From Augochlora pura (taxonomy: Eukaryota > Arthropoda > Insecta > Hymenoptera > Halictidae), in the NCBI RefSeq assembly GCF_028453695.1, contig NC_135774.1, forward strand, positions 26,970,001-27,034,000: DNA of 64,000 nucleotides. Reading direction: 5' to 3'. The translations under genes were made by a program, and so were the position numbers. Positions 1-13,600 of this stretch are shown piece by piece; positions within the stretch are counted from its first letter, which is position 1, and every line of letters starts with the position of its first letter. The notes under the pieces were generated by a model, which saw only the letters and a list, made by a program, of their open reading frames with translations, made no database searches and was not told the origin of the DNA.

Positions 1-829
1 TAATCCCGTCGAATAAATAAAAACGAAATCTCGCCGTCTTCGTGACTGCAGAAACTAATTAATTCTTGCTTCGCTGACGTTTTACTGAGCGGACGTTACC
101 TCGATATAGTTGCACTGTCAACTAGCCAATTACTCCTGACGAATATACTCGTCATACTGCATTCGTTGAATTCTGTCATATTTCATTCAATTCAATTCTT
201 CCATATTTTTAAGTGAAAAATATAGTACTCCGTTAAAGAAAAAAATTATCCTTTAAATATCTGTAACATAAATAGCTTTACCTGATATAATAAAATATTT
301 GTAATATATATTACGCCCTTTTGAACTACGTAATTTTTACAGTGAAAATTTTATTGTCCAACGCATATTTTAGAAATTAATAAATAAATACGATTATGAA
401 TATGAGATAAATGTTTCGAAGAGTTTGCAACTGTTAACTAAAGCAAGACCTTCATCTGGTAATATAACAAAATTGCACCTGTCTCCGTTAAGTTTAATCG
501 CGTTCAATTCGATTCGATTTCGATTAAACCGAAATTGTGTCCGATTAAACACAGCCTAAATCTACTTAAGAATCTCGGCTCGCCCCGGTGAGACACTGAC
601 ATTCAAAAATACGAGTTCCGCCGTGTTCCTATCGATTTCTCGCGATCCCCCACTCGACGACGAAAGTTTGTGGAACACTTTGGTTCCCGAACTAATTTCA
701 GCGGAGCCACCTTTTCTCCGTTTCTCGCAAATATTAGCTCGAAGTATCCAGAAGCATTGTACTCGGGGCGGGGTAGGGAGGAGCGGGTTCGATATCGCGC
801 GAAGACCTTCGACCCTATCCGGGGAATGA

Positions 830-857
830 TCTCTCTCTCTCTCTCTCTCTCTCTCTC
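830..857. repeat. (CT)n microsatellite
   Basis: Uninterrupted CT dinucleotide run, about 14 units. Confidence 0.95.
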
Positions 858-1478
858 CCCGGGGTCGGTGTTATCTCACGGTATAACGGCGTGCTTGATA
901 CCGTCGATTAACCAGCGATCAAACAGCCGTCGTAAAAATGATATCTCTTAATTAGCCGCGATCCCCTCGCCGCCGCGATGGTGGTCTCGTCCGTGTGAGG
1001 GTTAATTGGCAGTCGGGGGCTGGCCCGGGGGGAGGGAGGGGACGGAAGCGAGGCACGCGATCGCGCCTCGCTCGGTTTCTTTGTCCCATGGTAATCACGG
1101 GGGGCATTCAACGTTTTATCAAGGAAGGATAGAGGCGACGGAACAAAGAGCCGGCCGGCGTGTTTCATCCGAGGCCGATCTCCCGAGGGTATGTCCTCCG
1201 CGCGCTATCTCTCGGCTCATCCCTTCGAACGCCACCCACGGCCGTGTGGCACCGAGGACGCCTCTTGACTAGGCGATCGCTCTCCCACAACGTACACCTC
1301 TAACCAACGCGCGCCATGCGGCGGCTACGCAAACTCTGGTCCGCATCTAACATTCCTCGCCCTACTCGGGACAGATCTTGGCAACGGGACAGAATACACT
1401 ATTCTACGTGTCTGACCACATACTGCACTTGTTCGATAACGGGTAGTCCTTCGATTTGACGATCAGCTGCTTCTTAAA

Positions 1479-1512
1479 GAGAGAGAGAGAGAGAGAGAGA
1501 GAGGGGAGAGAG
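1479..1512. repeat. (GA)n microsatellite
   Basis: GA dinucleotide run with a short GGGG interruption near its right end. Confidence 0.95.
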
Positions 1513-2244
1513 TATTCAATGGGATTCATTATGAATTGCGTGGTTCTGTTTACGACAATTTTGGGAATAATTGTTATTATTTTTTTTTTAAGGAACAAAT
1601 GGAAATTATCCAAATAATTTCTAACCCCCCTCACCCCTCGTAAACCTTCTTACCGAAAGAATTATTTCTGCTTTCATTGAAGAGATAATAAACGCTGTTG
1701 ACTTTCCATCGAGCAAATATCGCGCGTGCCAATGTGAAATTGGAAACTGGCCGCTCGCGTAAAATTCGTAAATTCATTCGTGCGCCACGATATAAACGCT
1801 TTCACCGACCGAAATATATTTGTTAAGGAGGGTGCGCTGTCCGGGGACTGTCATGGCCCGCCGGATGGATTACGTTTACGTTACGGTGTGCAAGCAGCCG
1901 TTGATGCAAAGCTTTCAAGAAACGCGACACTTTTCTTGGCGCTGGCGCGCTTGTTGTCCCAGAATTTATAGTCGGCGCGAACACCCGGGCTTCGTTTTAA
2001 TAGGAAATTTTGATACTGTAATTGCGTTCTGGAGCTGGTTGATAAGTGGTCCGTATTTACGGGCGGGATCGGCCGACGATTCTTGACGTACGTGACCGCG
2101 CTAATTGCGGGGGAATAATTTAGGCGGAAGTACGTTATGGAAATCAGCTTAGCCTGGCCGGAGGGACGGGCCGCGATTAATCCTCTTTCGATCCCGGGTC
2201 GATCGAAGCACCGTGCGCCGCGTGAAAGAAGAAAATGAGAACGG

Positions 2245-2249
<5 letters not shown>

Positions 2250-2293
<44 letters not shown>
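2250..2293. repeat. (GA)n microsatellite
   Basis: About 44 bases of nearly pure GA with AA interruptions, immediately left of the first copy of the 75-bp duplicated block. Confidence 0.95.
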
Positions 2294-2295
<2 letters not shown>

Positions 2296-2296
2296 T

Positions 2297-2370
2297 AGCA
2301 TAAACATTGCAACGCAAAAGTGTATAACAGAGAAGCACCGACACGAGAACGTCGAAGGAATGAGAAAGCG
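2297..2370 (+). repeat. 75-bp dispersed direct repeat, copy 1
   Basis: The segment from GCATAAACATTGCAAC to GGAATGAGAAAGCG recurs at 4187-4262 with only scattered substitutions and small indels. Both copies are followed at once by GA-rich sequence, and this one is also preceded by it. It is not part of any transposon end I recognise. Confidence 0.85.
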
Positions 2371-2379
2371 CACGCACAA

Positions 2380-2409
2380 GAGAGGGAGAGAGAGAGAGAG
2401 AGAGAGAGG
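2380..2409. repeat. (GA)n microsatellite
   Basis: GA run following the first copy of the duplicated block. Confidence 0.9.
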
Positions 2410-2779
2410 CTGATACGCGAAATATTGCGAAGAAAATAAACGAAGGAACGGTGCCGGAATATATTTTCAGCGGTGCGGTAACGTTGTAATCCATAAACGG
2501 GAACGCAAAGGGAGCTAAAAAGAGGCGTGCGGCCTCCGACCCGCGTTTTACACCGAATGGAAATCCTCTGTTCCTTTTATCCTCGGACAGTTTTTGCATA
2601 TCGCGTTCCACAGATTTCCTTTCAGCACACCTTTCCCACATAATCATCAGTTTCCAGCGGCCGGAGTTGATGGATAGGCACCCCTCCCGTATCTTCTGTA
2701 AGAGCCCTCGAAGAATTATGGTTCCCTGGAACACGATAGTCGGCGATGTTCTCTATTCCTGTTATCTTGCAGCGTCTAA

Positions 2780-3030
2780 TTAACCCCTTGCACTGCGACT
2801 CATTTGACGCTGCGTCTATTAACACTTATCTTGTCCTCAATATTATCCTTGGTAGGACCAGATAATTTTTGTTTCTCGTATTGTCCTTTTATTTACTTCC
2901 GTTCTTAGACTTTTTAATAATAGAAAAATTCAATTTGATTTTAAATTAGAAGAAATTAATAATATTCGTAGTTCCCAGATGATCCGTGGAATTTTTATCA
3001 CGAGTCTGACTCGTTTCAAGTGATGGTTAG
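2780..3030. mobile_element. piggyBac-like miniature element, degraded copy
   Basis: The left end TTAACCCCTTGCACTGCGAC is matched in inverted orientation by GACTCGTTTCAAGTGATGGTTA at the right end, about 250 bp apart. The right TTAA has decayed to TTAG. It belongs with the better preserved copies at 4894 and 57478. There is no coding capacity. Confidence 0.5.
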
Positions 3031-4186
3031 TCAGAGTATACTGGAGTGGGGTAATATTTTGTTCGACATGATCGAATCTATTATGGGATAAAAATAACGA
3101 TTATAAGTTATATATATAATTATTTATTTCGATTAGATTTTCGTCGGATAAAAGATGAATTATTCGAATAAAGAGAACAATATTAATATACAGTAATTAA
3201 AATAGTGTTAGGAGGAAATATTCGACTAAAATACATTCTTTAGAATATATATTCTTTTAAAATAATTATTTGAATGGATATAATTATTTGATTGAATGGA
3301 AAAGCAGACAATTTTTACACATTTCCGTGACCATACCCTTGACTACGCGTCAACCGATTTCAACTTTTTTTCATCCACCTCGGTAGCACGGAACAAGTAC
3401 CAAATAAACGAAAAATTGAACAGAGAAGATTCTGCGGTCGCCTCGAAGGACTTCTGGCATGCCCTGAATAATACCTGTTCCCTATTTAAAATCACCTGGC
3501 CGCGGCTGTCGCGAGACCGGCAAAGACGGAGCAGCGAGAGTATATGGCGCCGCGGGTCTCTCGATCCGACGGAACAGCATCGATCTTGAAGAGCCGAGGA
3601 CCTCGTGGGTCGTAAGGAACGTTGCTTACGGTAATTAGATTCGAATGAGATGCAGGAAAAACGTAATAATTTCCCACGGGAGCGGCACTGACTTCGAGAA
3701 ACGACACGGGGAACGAGGTGGACCCGTTCTCTGGCAACGTTGCCAGAGTATCGCCCCGTGTCCGTTCGCTATTTGCGTCTGTACCTTAGGTTGATGGAGA
3801 TGGTTTATAAATTTATTTAGAGCGACGCTATAGCTACACGGTATCCTCGATATTTATCCAACAGTGCTTAACCCTCCGACTACGCTCCCTATACTACTCT
3901 CCCCCGCTTCTTTATTTGTCCATAATATGATATCGTCGATTATTTCGTCATTGATAAATAAATGGAAGCACTCGTCTTCTGTCCATTGGTGCAACATGTT
4001 GCCAATTACGACCAGATACCGCTACAATTTCTTTACAATTGTTCATAATTGTAAAGATCCTCTTCCTCAATCTCATTTAATAGAATCATTTCATGGCGTC
4101 AAGGAAATAATTGAGGACGAAATAGTTGTAATCGACGTGGCTCTGAAAGACGTAATAGTGTATAGGTTAATCTATCGCGAGCACTC

Positions 4187-4262
4187 GCATAAATATTGCA
4201 ACACGAACGTGTATAACTAAGGGGAAGCACCAACGCGAGAAAGTCGAAGGAATGAGAAAGCG
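4187..4262 (+). repeat. 75-bp dispersed direct repeat, copy 2
   Basis: Second copy of the block at 2297-2370, same orientation, followed by a GA-rich tract (4262-4305). The shared core includes AAGTCGAAGGAATGAGAAAG. Confidence 0.85.
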
Positions 4263-4893
4263 AAAGAGAGATAAAGAGAGAGAAGGAGACAAAAAGAGAG
4301 ACCGAATGAAATATATTATACAAGAAATTATGAGGTATCCCGGGCTCCGCCGTTTCTCCCATTAACTCGGCTCCTTGGAGCCGGGACAAGGTGTGCAGCA
4401 GGCCGCGGTATCAGCGATGAAACGCGGGCGTCCGTCGCGGGCAGGTTAAAAAATTAATCGAATCAGACCTCTCGGCGGCGGTCGTCCCGCGGCGAATAAC
4501 GCTCGGTCTGCGCTAAATAAAGCAATTCAAGTGGTCGCCGGGGTTCACAAAAGGCATCGAGTATCCCCGACAATCGAGCCACCTCTCACCGAAACGAGCC
4601 ACGACAATGCCGGGGGCACCGATATTCTTTCACGCAACGATGCTTTCCTTAATGAAACTTTCATAAATCCCGGGGCCGAGGCTGTTCCTTGCGGAATCCA
4701 GCTGTCGGGACGACCGGGGGGAAAAACGCTCTGAATCCATTCAACGTGTTCAACTTCGTTCTCCTGGGCCACCGCCCGACCATAGACTGTCCTATTCTAC
4801 TTGGTCGGACGAAGAGCTTATTGTTATTCTACGCTGACCATGCGCTGGCTTATTCAACGCGTTCGATCATTGACCGTCCTGTTCTATGTTTGA

Positions 4894-5105
4894 TTAACCC
4901 TTTGCACTCGAAGCCATTTTAGCTCTAAATCTAAAATAATTTTTCTGTCTTATAACATTTTCATTTTAAGCGGCGAACCGTATTTTTTATATACCAAATT
5001 AATTCTCGTGATTCATACTAACAGTGCGATATTTAATAATTTTTAAAAGGTGAAAGAACAATATCAGTGGTGCCTGAGAGTCACCATTCGAGTGCAAATG
5101 GTTAA
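4894..5105. mobile_element. piggyBac-like miniature inverted-repeat element, TTAA-flanked
   Basis: 212 bp bounded by TTAA at both ends. The left terminus is TTAACCCTTTGCACTCGAAG; the reverse complement of the right is TTAACCATTTGCACTCGAAT. A TTAA target duplication with termini starting CCC is the signature of piggyBac transposons. The interior is AT-rich and non-coding, so this would be a non-autonomous derivative moved by a transposase encoded elsewhere. Confidence 0.7.
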
Positions 5106-5994
5106 TAGATTACGTTACTCTAATGTAAAAGAAGTGAAATTTAATAATAAATAACTTTCTCTTATTCTTAAAAACGGAAATATTATTTGTATAATTTACG
5201 TATAGAAAACCCAGTATATTTAGTCTTCTTACTAACGAATATTAACTTCCCCATACACAATCATTACAAACTACCTCCCACTAACTATCTAATCCCAGCC
5301 TGCGTCCCATCAGCCACCAACATCGACTATCTCCCCAACTATGCCCCAGCTTCTGCCCACTAACACCCCAGTGTCATCTTCCGCTGATCTCTCTCTCACC
5401 CTCTCAGCCAGTCCATAAACTTATCCATCTTGCTCGCCGATCACAGACTACAAACAACTCGACGAATTACAGGGCAACTTGTATCACTTGTACCCAGCGC
5501 CATAAAACGCCCTTATTACTCCGCGATCCCCGCGTCCCCCTTCGTTCGCGACGAAACGATCTCTCTCGCCCACCCCAGTGGTCCCCGATTACAAACAGCC
5601 CCGCGGTACGCTTCCGTCGCTAGAAGCTGCTCCCGCAACGCTTATCCTGCAATTACACGTTTATGCAACCGAGAGACCGGCGCGAATAGCCGGGATGCAC
5701 CGTGTGCTCGTCGGTAGAAGGGGTGGGGCGCGCCGGTGTCTTGAATTCGAGACCCCGGGTCAGCCATCCGCTATTAAAAGCTCGCCGTGCGGCGGACGAG
5801 CTAAGTCGCGTTAAGAAGCTTTCCTACGAGCCGAGCAAGCAGCGAAACGACCGGCCAGCGCAGCATTCAGTTTCAGGAATTCGGGAAACTCCGCGGAGCG
5901 TAAAACATCGTAATCCCGATGCGCGGAGCGGGTAGACGCGGAGGGTGGAAGCGGAGCGGCGAGGCCCGCGGCGGCGATGCCCTCCTTTTTCGTC

Positions 5995-6330
5995 TCGGCT
6001 CCTCTCTCTCCTCTCGGTTCCTCTCTCTCCTCTCGGTTCCTCTCTCTCCTCTCGGTTCCTCTCTCTCTTTTCGGTTCCTCTCTCTCTCCTCTCGGCTCTT
6101 CTATCTCTACTCTCTCTTCTCTGTCCTCTCTTTCTCTTTCTTCTCTGTCATCTCTCTCCTCTTTCTCTCCTCTCTCACTCCTCTTGGCTCCTCTCTCTTC
6201 TCTCTTCTCTCCTCTCTCTTCATCTCTCACTCCTTTTGGCTCCTCTCTCTCCACTCTCTCTTCTCCCTCTACCCTCACTCTCTCCTCTCTCTACTCTCAC
6301 TCTCTCTTCGCCCACCTCACCGCTCCTCTC
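5995..6330. repeat. Polypyrimidine minisatellite, 19-20 bp units
   Basis: About 330 bases almost entirely of C and T on the plus strand. The first part (5998-6080) is built from near-identical units of the form CTCCTCTCGGTTCCTCTCT, and later units diverge. All six frames stay open in places because of the repeat, which explains the long Ser/Leu-rich and Glu/Arg-rich open frames here. Confidence 0.9.
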
Positions 6331-7607
6331 CAGGGAGGAGAACCGAGGGTAGGAAGTTCGGGGCTTCTTTCGTGCAATAAACTCGCGGTCGGTATCGCCG
6401 CCGCGCCGCTATTTCGTGTTCCTGTAATAAGACGAGCGAACGCGAACATATGGGCGGGGTTCAGCGGCGGGGCGGCTTTAATTTTCTGCGGCGAGCCAGC
6501 TTCCTTTTGTGATATACACCCCCCAACGGGTCCTCCGTATACACCGCGTTCCCTGCCTCCCGGCGTCGCCATTTAGAAGTTACTTTGCCAAGGGATCCAC
6601 GCGCCACTTTGTCGGCCCCCCGTTCCCCTCTGCCTCTTGTTTCCTTTCGGCCACCGAAGCCGACGCGCCTCACGGCTCCCACGCTATCGGATTCCGATTT
6701 TTATTCCGACCGGCGGACCGTATTATTTCGAAGTTTAACGCGTGGCTTTTTCGAGACCGGCCTCTCGCGGTAACGCCGCGTTCGCAAGAATGGAGGATCG
6801 AGTTCACTTGCTGAATCTTCGAGCGGACTCGATTGGACCGTTGGTGTAACTTTGGAATTTTTTTGGTGGAGAAGTACTGTATCTTTTATGATATATTATA
6901 TTTATTGAAATTTTATTTGAAGTTTAAAGTTTAACTGAGTTTATTAATTAAACTTTGTTGTTGATACTGGGTCTTTTATTGATTTATTTAAGATTTTATT
7001 GTATGTCGTTAGCAATGCTTGTCTTGTATGGCAAGGGGTACAGCCGACGCAAAAATTCCAAGGAGAACCTGGCGATTAAACGGAACGTGGAAGTAGAATA
7101 GTTCACGTGGCTTTGTCTCGATTAAAGATCGATAGACAGTGAATTTTTGTGAATAATTTACGGTAAACAGAGCTCGAATAAAAATGCACTCACCGCGTTG
7201 ATAAATATAGTAAATCGACAACGAACTCTAAATTATTTATTTCCAGTGTCCTGGAAATCCGCTTAAAAATTCCAAAAGCACACGGTGCTGAATAAATCAC
7301 AGTGTCGTTGAAATATTTCGAGCTCGACATAAATTTTCGTGGTTAAAAATGCGCATGTTATATTCAGCATATTTTACACTTAATTTATAAAATTAAAAAT
7401 GACATCGATTTATCTACCCTCCCATCAAAAGTCCCTTGATTTTGGCAGAACATTTTCATTTAGTTCCGTCGCGCGCCGTCGATCCACCCGGAACAGCAAA
7501 ATAATTTTCAGCTCGTTTAAGCGTAAAATATTTTATTCCCTTTTGTTCCAACCCCCGGACAAGTTTCTCTACTCTCTAATTCTGTTTCATGTCCGCCGGG
7601 TTTTTGC

Positions 7608-7621
7608 CGCGCGCGCGCGCG
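7608..7621. repeat. (CG)n run
   Basis: Alternating CG/GC for 14 bases, a possible Z-DNA-forming tract. Confidence 0.8.
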
Positions 7622-10600
7622 ATGAACTTCTTCGCAAGAAAATAAGCGCTGTCGTTGCGAATGCAGATGGAGCAGCGAATTAGGATGGAGTGCCCGCTCG
7701 CGGAAAAATTATAATTGACGACTCGGGCAGCCCGGCGAGTACGACCTGGTCCGGCTAATTTCGAAACGGAATTCGACGGCCGCAATTAACGCTGAAAACC
7801 GGGCCAAGTTGTAGCCGGTTCCGCGTTCGAAGGGAAAAATTAGATAATGATCGTGCGATCTGCGTTGCGATATACGGCGGAAAGAAAACGAAGAGCAGAC
7901 GATCGTCATCGGAGAAAATATATTGGAACATCGTGGCACGAGTTCTCTGCGTAGAAAAATATTCAGCTCGGTTGTGTTATCGTCTGATGGAAGATTATTA
8001 TCATTGGCAACCCGCGGGCTCGGTCGGCCAGCTGTGCTGCTAATTTCGAAACAGAATTCGACGCTCGGAATTAATGCCGGAACGAAGTGGAGACGTAGTT
8101 TCGAGTCGATTTGAAGAGGCTGTTTTAACAGTTTAGCAACCGGTAGCCTGTAATGTGGATTTTTATTACGGTGATCAATAATTTATTATCTATGTATCTT
8201 AGCTCTGCAAGCTCTTGCATTATTATTTAATTTTTTAAATGTTACATACATTTCGCATTGTTCAAGTCACTGTGTTACGCAATGGACTCCCCACGTGTTT
8301 CCTAGATATTGACAATTATTTTTTCCCCTCTTCTCAATTATTTATATATGAACAAAGACTTAAAACACATCAATTACTCCTCAAATCACTGTACAATACA
8401 ATAGACATAACGAAAAGTACGAATCATTGCATAGCAAAATATCGCAACACGGAGTCCTCCGTGCAGAAAATCATCGTCACAAAAAAACCTTTCGTTGCCT
8501 AACAGAAAATTATTACAATGCATCGCGAGCATAGGTGGACAATGAAGTACGCAGAAACGGTACCAATTACAAGGGCCTATCCGTCCCGAGAAACAAATTC
8601 TCCGTCGCCGGTGAGCGCGGTTTAATATCCCGGACCGTATCACGACAAGGAACGCGCGTACAAGACGTCCCATAAAACCGGCAAGATAAAGTTCCCATAA
8701 AGACGTCAAGGGAGGTTGCGGCGTGCGCGCGCGGGCGCGAGTGTGTCTCCCGAAGGCCGAAACGCCGCCGCGCCACGGTTACGCTATCTCTCAAGCCCGG
8801 TGGAATATAGACCGACTCGATAAAAGTTATCGCCCCGCGAAACCAACGGTGGCTCCCCGACGGTTCCACGGAAATTATTTCTGTCGCGCGGGTAAGTCAA
8901 AATGGCCGGGGAGATCGATGCCTCCGCGCCGTTCGGTCCTCGGAACGGCTTGGAAGAACAGGTGCGACAGCCTAAGGACCCTCGAGTCTCACCTACCAAA
9001 CCGTCTCCCTTCGTCCTGGACCCTTTAGGCGATCCTTATCCTACAGGCATCACCGCCGCCGTCGCAATCTCATTCACCGTTTCACCGTTTTCGCTCGTTT
9101 CTGACCCTAATTCTTGGCAATTACAATCCATCAGATGAATGACACTTTCTCATTTACGGAACGAGGATTCACGAGCTAGTTTCTAAGGATATTCTAAGGT
9201 TATACTGAGACAAATTCTGCCGCATCGTTGAAAAAATATTTTTTATTTAAAATTAAATACGCTGGTTTCCAAGTCAGATTTTAAAGAATTCTTCTAGACG
9301 TTTTGTGACATCGTTGAATGACGACGGTGTACCGAATGCGATCTTTTATATTTCGTGAATGATATTGTGAAAATATTGTGTGACTTGTCCAATCTGAAAT
9401 TTAATGAGAAATAAGTTCCTTTGTTGAACTGATACGGAGTATTAACTTAAGTCATCGTATATTAATGAGTCTGACACGTGGTAGTGACTTCTGGTGCTAC
9501 CCTATTCGTATCTCTTGTTGTTAACCCTTTGTGATCTTCCCTTTTTAAAAATTTATTAACACGACGCGATCATCGCGATGGCGCAGAAAAGGGTTGCCGA
9601 AATAAATTGTAAAAACGGGGCGGGTTCGGTGGGAGCAAATATTCGGATTCGGATTTATCGGAGCACGGGCCATCACGCGGGCCAATCGGTTTCTCGTTTC
9701 CCGTTAGGAAATTCAGCGGGGCCGAAGACAAACGGGGCTGTAACGGGCCGTGCCGAGGCGAGCGGCCGCCCGCCACCGGCGCAGGTGTCGCGAACTGCGG
9801 CGCCCCCGTATTTACCTGGAATCGTTATTCCGGCTTTAACGCGTTATTGCGTAAATTGCACGCGAAAGGCGCCCGATAAATAATCAACACATGGGCCCGA
9901 GAGGCGGCGCGATTACCCAACCGGGGCGCGCGAGTTTCGCGACGAAGTTTCCATCAGTCGAACACCGCGCGTTTCCGCTCGCGTCTTTCCGTAACCCGCC
10001 ACGTGAAAGTTCAACAAATCCCCGGGAACGACGACGACGACGACGACGCCTAATCGCGCGCGGCCACTATTCGCGCGTGCCCGTATCACGCCCGCGCGCG
10101 GCAAACATCGCCGGAGAAACCGCTACAAGAGATACCCGGCTAATTACGTCTGTTATTTGCACGAGACCGAGACATCGACGCGAATTTCGGGGCTCTCGCG
10201 CCGTGCTCGACGAACGAAATGCAAGATTGATGGCGGATCGATTCGGAGAACACGGGGACGTTGTTCTCGTCTTTAGGTATAGTGACTCACAAAAATATTA
10301 GGATACCAGTTTAATTTTGATTTTTATATTTAACACGTCCACGTCGGTGCTTACGGTTACGGTTTTCTATGGGAGGCGGCACTAGGAGTTTTAAAAAATT
10401 AAATAATTATGTTAAATTTATACTATTGCATTTTTATGATTTTACGGTAGAATGTCGGTCTGTAATGTTGAGATAAAAAAACATAAACTTATTTTATACT
10501 ATCTATTTTGTGAAATAGAAGCTATAAATTATTTTAAATTATTCTTATCCTTTGATTGAATAAATAATAGAATTTTAGATATTTTTACATAATTGGAATT

Positions 10601-13600
10601 ATATTCGCTGCAACCTAGTATGTAACCTAACCTATTTGAAATTGAACTAAATGATTTGTGTCCTCAGAACATATTAAAGTTATTATTATTACCGTATTAA
10701 AAATAGTACTGTATTAGTTTACTGTACTAGAAATATCACTGTACTAATAAAAATACTTTCGTTCAATTTACAATTAAAATTGCCTACATATGAAGCTTTT
10801 ACTACTACCCTCCGTCGTACATTATTTTCTCGTATCTTCCCTTCATCCCTCGCAAAATCGACGAATTCTTTCTAAAATTTTTCCCCGACCCGAAATTTCC
10901 CACGGATTTGAAGATCCAAGCTTCCCTTTTATAACAGCACGTGAAATGTTAACGTATGATTTTTTTTTCGTCGGTTGCTTTATGAAACAGAAACACGGCA
11001 GAAGTTCGGCTCCGTAATGGAATTACCTGCGCTTCCGGTATGCGAAAATACACCGAAATGTACGAAATTCCGTACAGTTGATTTTTCATTCAGAAAAATA
11101 ATTACTCATGTAAATGAACCTCCGCTGCAACGCCGGTTCCTGAAGTCTGCGTAAAAATGCAGATTTTCGGTAACCTAGCGAGCGCTGGATATATATTACT
11201 TTTCCCATTTCGCGCAAAACTATAGGATACAGCGTTCTCGACATATTTATGCTAAACCTAGCCTTTCAACGTCGTATTATTTATATGGAAAATATTTGCG
11301 CAGCTACGGACTAAATTAACTATTTCTTTCGCCTGATTTTTATCGACGTGTTTCGGTCAATCGAATCGATTCCTTTGTCAAAAATCGATGCATAAATACT
11401 CTACTACCACATATATAACAATAATAGCGTTCTGTCTTTTGCTGCTTAACCGCCGCATAAAAAGCCAGCTTCCATTCAGAGCCGCGAGCGGATAAACAAA
11501 GACTAGAAAGCACAGATGCTTAAACGCTGTTCGCAGCCAACGGAACAGCTTGCTCGAAAGGAAGTACCGGTTCGAGGCACGAAATAAAGTTTACGGAGCG
11601 GAGATGAATTCTATCACAGATCGCGGGAACGATTCGGCCCGGTTAAACCGTGGCAGAGGAAGAAAGAGTGGAAGAATGCGGACGGAAAACCGAACAGAAT
11701 CGAAGAAAAATTCATTCGATAGGGTTCCATCGCGGAATTACCACTCGAGCGTCCCATGCTCCCTCCCTCTCTCTCTTGAACTGCTCGCGAGTCCTCGGTA
11801 TTGCCAGGACATGCTGCTGGATCCGATCTAGGAAGTAATCCCATAGATCAGCTCGCGTCCCCGCACACGATCCACGCGGCAGAAACAACATCGCGGACGA
11901 TAGTTCGCGAGGTGTTCTTCGCCGTCTCGAGAGCGTGCCCAGACGCCGGGAGCACCTGTCGCGAGCAGTTTGATAGGTGCTCGAGTAACAGCGGGCGTCG
12001 AGCGAGCGGTGGGGATCGGCCGGAGCCAATCGTCGTTGCGCGAAGTGGCCGGCCGCGCGACCAGGCCCCGCCCATTTGCTCTCAGTTTTGCCCCGGCGAC
12101 CGTGGATCCACGAATTTGCTTCGCGATTCCAAGCAGACCCTCGCGGACCGTTCGCACGGTGGCCGGAGCACGGCCGTGGACCGCTTTTATTCATGAAAAC
12201 ATTTTAAATTCCAATGGCAAAATTGAGCCGAGCGATCGTTCCCGGCGCGCGCCCTCTTTTCTATTCTCCGGGGCTCGTTCTCTGTTCCAAAAGTGCCGCG
12301 ATCGTTTCTCCATCTCCGCGAGAAGATTGGATATCGACTCTGTCCGCCACCCCCCTCTCGCCATCCACCGTGTGCACCAGTCCGTACCCGAACACGTAAC
12401 ACACGATCCCAGGAAGGGAAAAATGTTCTCTTTCTGCCCACCTCCTCCTCCTCCTCTCTTCCTCTTACGACAGGCCGCCTTCCACACGTCGCGGTTCTTC
12501 GTCTCTCGATCCCTTCCTCGCCACACGGTACACGCGGGTCGTTTGTCTTGCGAAATGGCTGAATTTCATCGAGGGAAATCGATCGACCGTGGATCGCGGC
12601 AGATCCCACGCCCCACGGCTACGGAATTTAGTGGAACGAATGTTACCCGGTTCCGGTCGCTACCCGCCCCCCTTCCCGTATAGAGGCGTCGAGCGACGTT
12701 GATCGAGCGTTTTTAACAAGTTCGCCACTTTCGGGCTGTTTACCCCGTTCGCGATACTGTGACCGACCGATCGAGCCTCTGCGGTATCGGGCTCAATCGC
12801 GACGCTTTCGAGGCTCGGATATTTGTTGCCCGGACGCTCGATGACGAAACAGACGGTCGACGAAGCGCCTGTCGCCTCGAACAATCGGTTAACTGTGCAC
12901 ACCTTGTCTTAACCCTTTCCACTCCGAATTTTATTTCAATTTCGATACCAGCAGCTCCCAACGCTTTTAAAAGATAAATACGGCACCGCTGCGAACGGCC
13001 GCGTCATTTTTCAACATAATTTTCTACGTCGTTTAATTTACCCGTGTTTTATAAATCATTCGAAACGGCGACGCTCGGTGCGTGAACAGACTCGATATTA
13101 TACGCGGAACACGGAAACGAATCTGGAACGTCAAAACGCGCGAAATGGAAACAATTATCGAAAGTAGAAATGATGTAGGTCGGCATAATTGTCTTGATTT
13201 TGGTGTTGAAATAACTTTCTGTTTAAAGGGTGGGGAATAATTGGAAATACGATCCGAGGTAAAGCGACCGTGGCTAAATGCTGTATAACAGAAATATAGA
13301 GATCGAAATGTACACTCGGCCGAGAATAGCCGAGAATACACAGCTGTCTTGACTGAAATATTTACAGCCGATAGTCTGTGCATTGCACAATTACAGTTTC
13401 TCTTTCCAGATAGGTATCTTCCACTCGACGAACGGTTAAGGACTCCCGAATATTCATAGCTCTCGTTCGACGTCGGCGCTTCTCGCCCACTGGCTCGTTT
13501 TATGCAGTCGAAAATCATTTTTTATTACATTCTGTATTTGCGAGACGCATTTGTATGCGCTCGTATAAATGAAACGAAGTTAATTTAATAAGATATATAT

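Larger units (their letters stand above)
1..2249. other. Gene-free stretch with GA/CT microsatellites
   Basis: No supported gene. AT-rich to about 450, then CpG-rich. It contains a (CT)n run at 830-857 and a (GA)n run at 1479-1512. Open frames here are short, overlap on both strands and have shuffled GC-driven composition. Confidence 0.6.

Noticed and set aside
2177..2734. 185-codon minus-strand open frame
   Set aside because: Its length comes from GA microsatellites read as Ser/Leu repeats; the rest has no domain-like composition.
3864..4220. 118-codon plus-strand frame beginning MLNPPTTLPIL
   Set aside because: It runs into the duplicated 75-bp repeat at its end and shows no recognised motif or splice context.
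5811..6576. Overlapping open frames of 135-199 codons on both strands
   Set aside because: They are products of the polypyrimidine minisatellite, open in several frames at once, with Ser/Leu- or Glu/Arg-only content.
11712..12683. Cluster of long overlapping frames on both strands (up to 237 codons)
   Set aside because: GC-rich DNA with few stop codons; frames overlap each other on opposite strands and none shows a domain or splice support.
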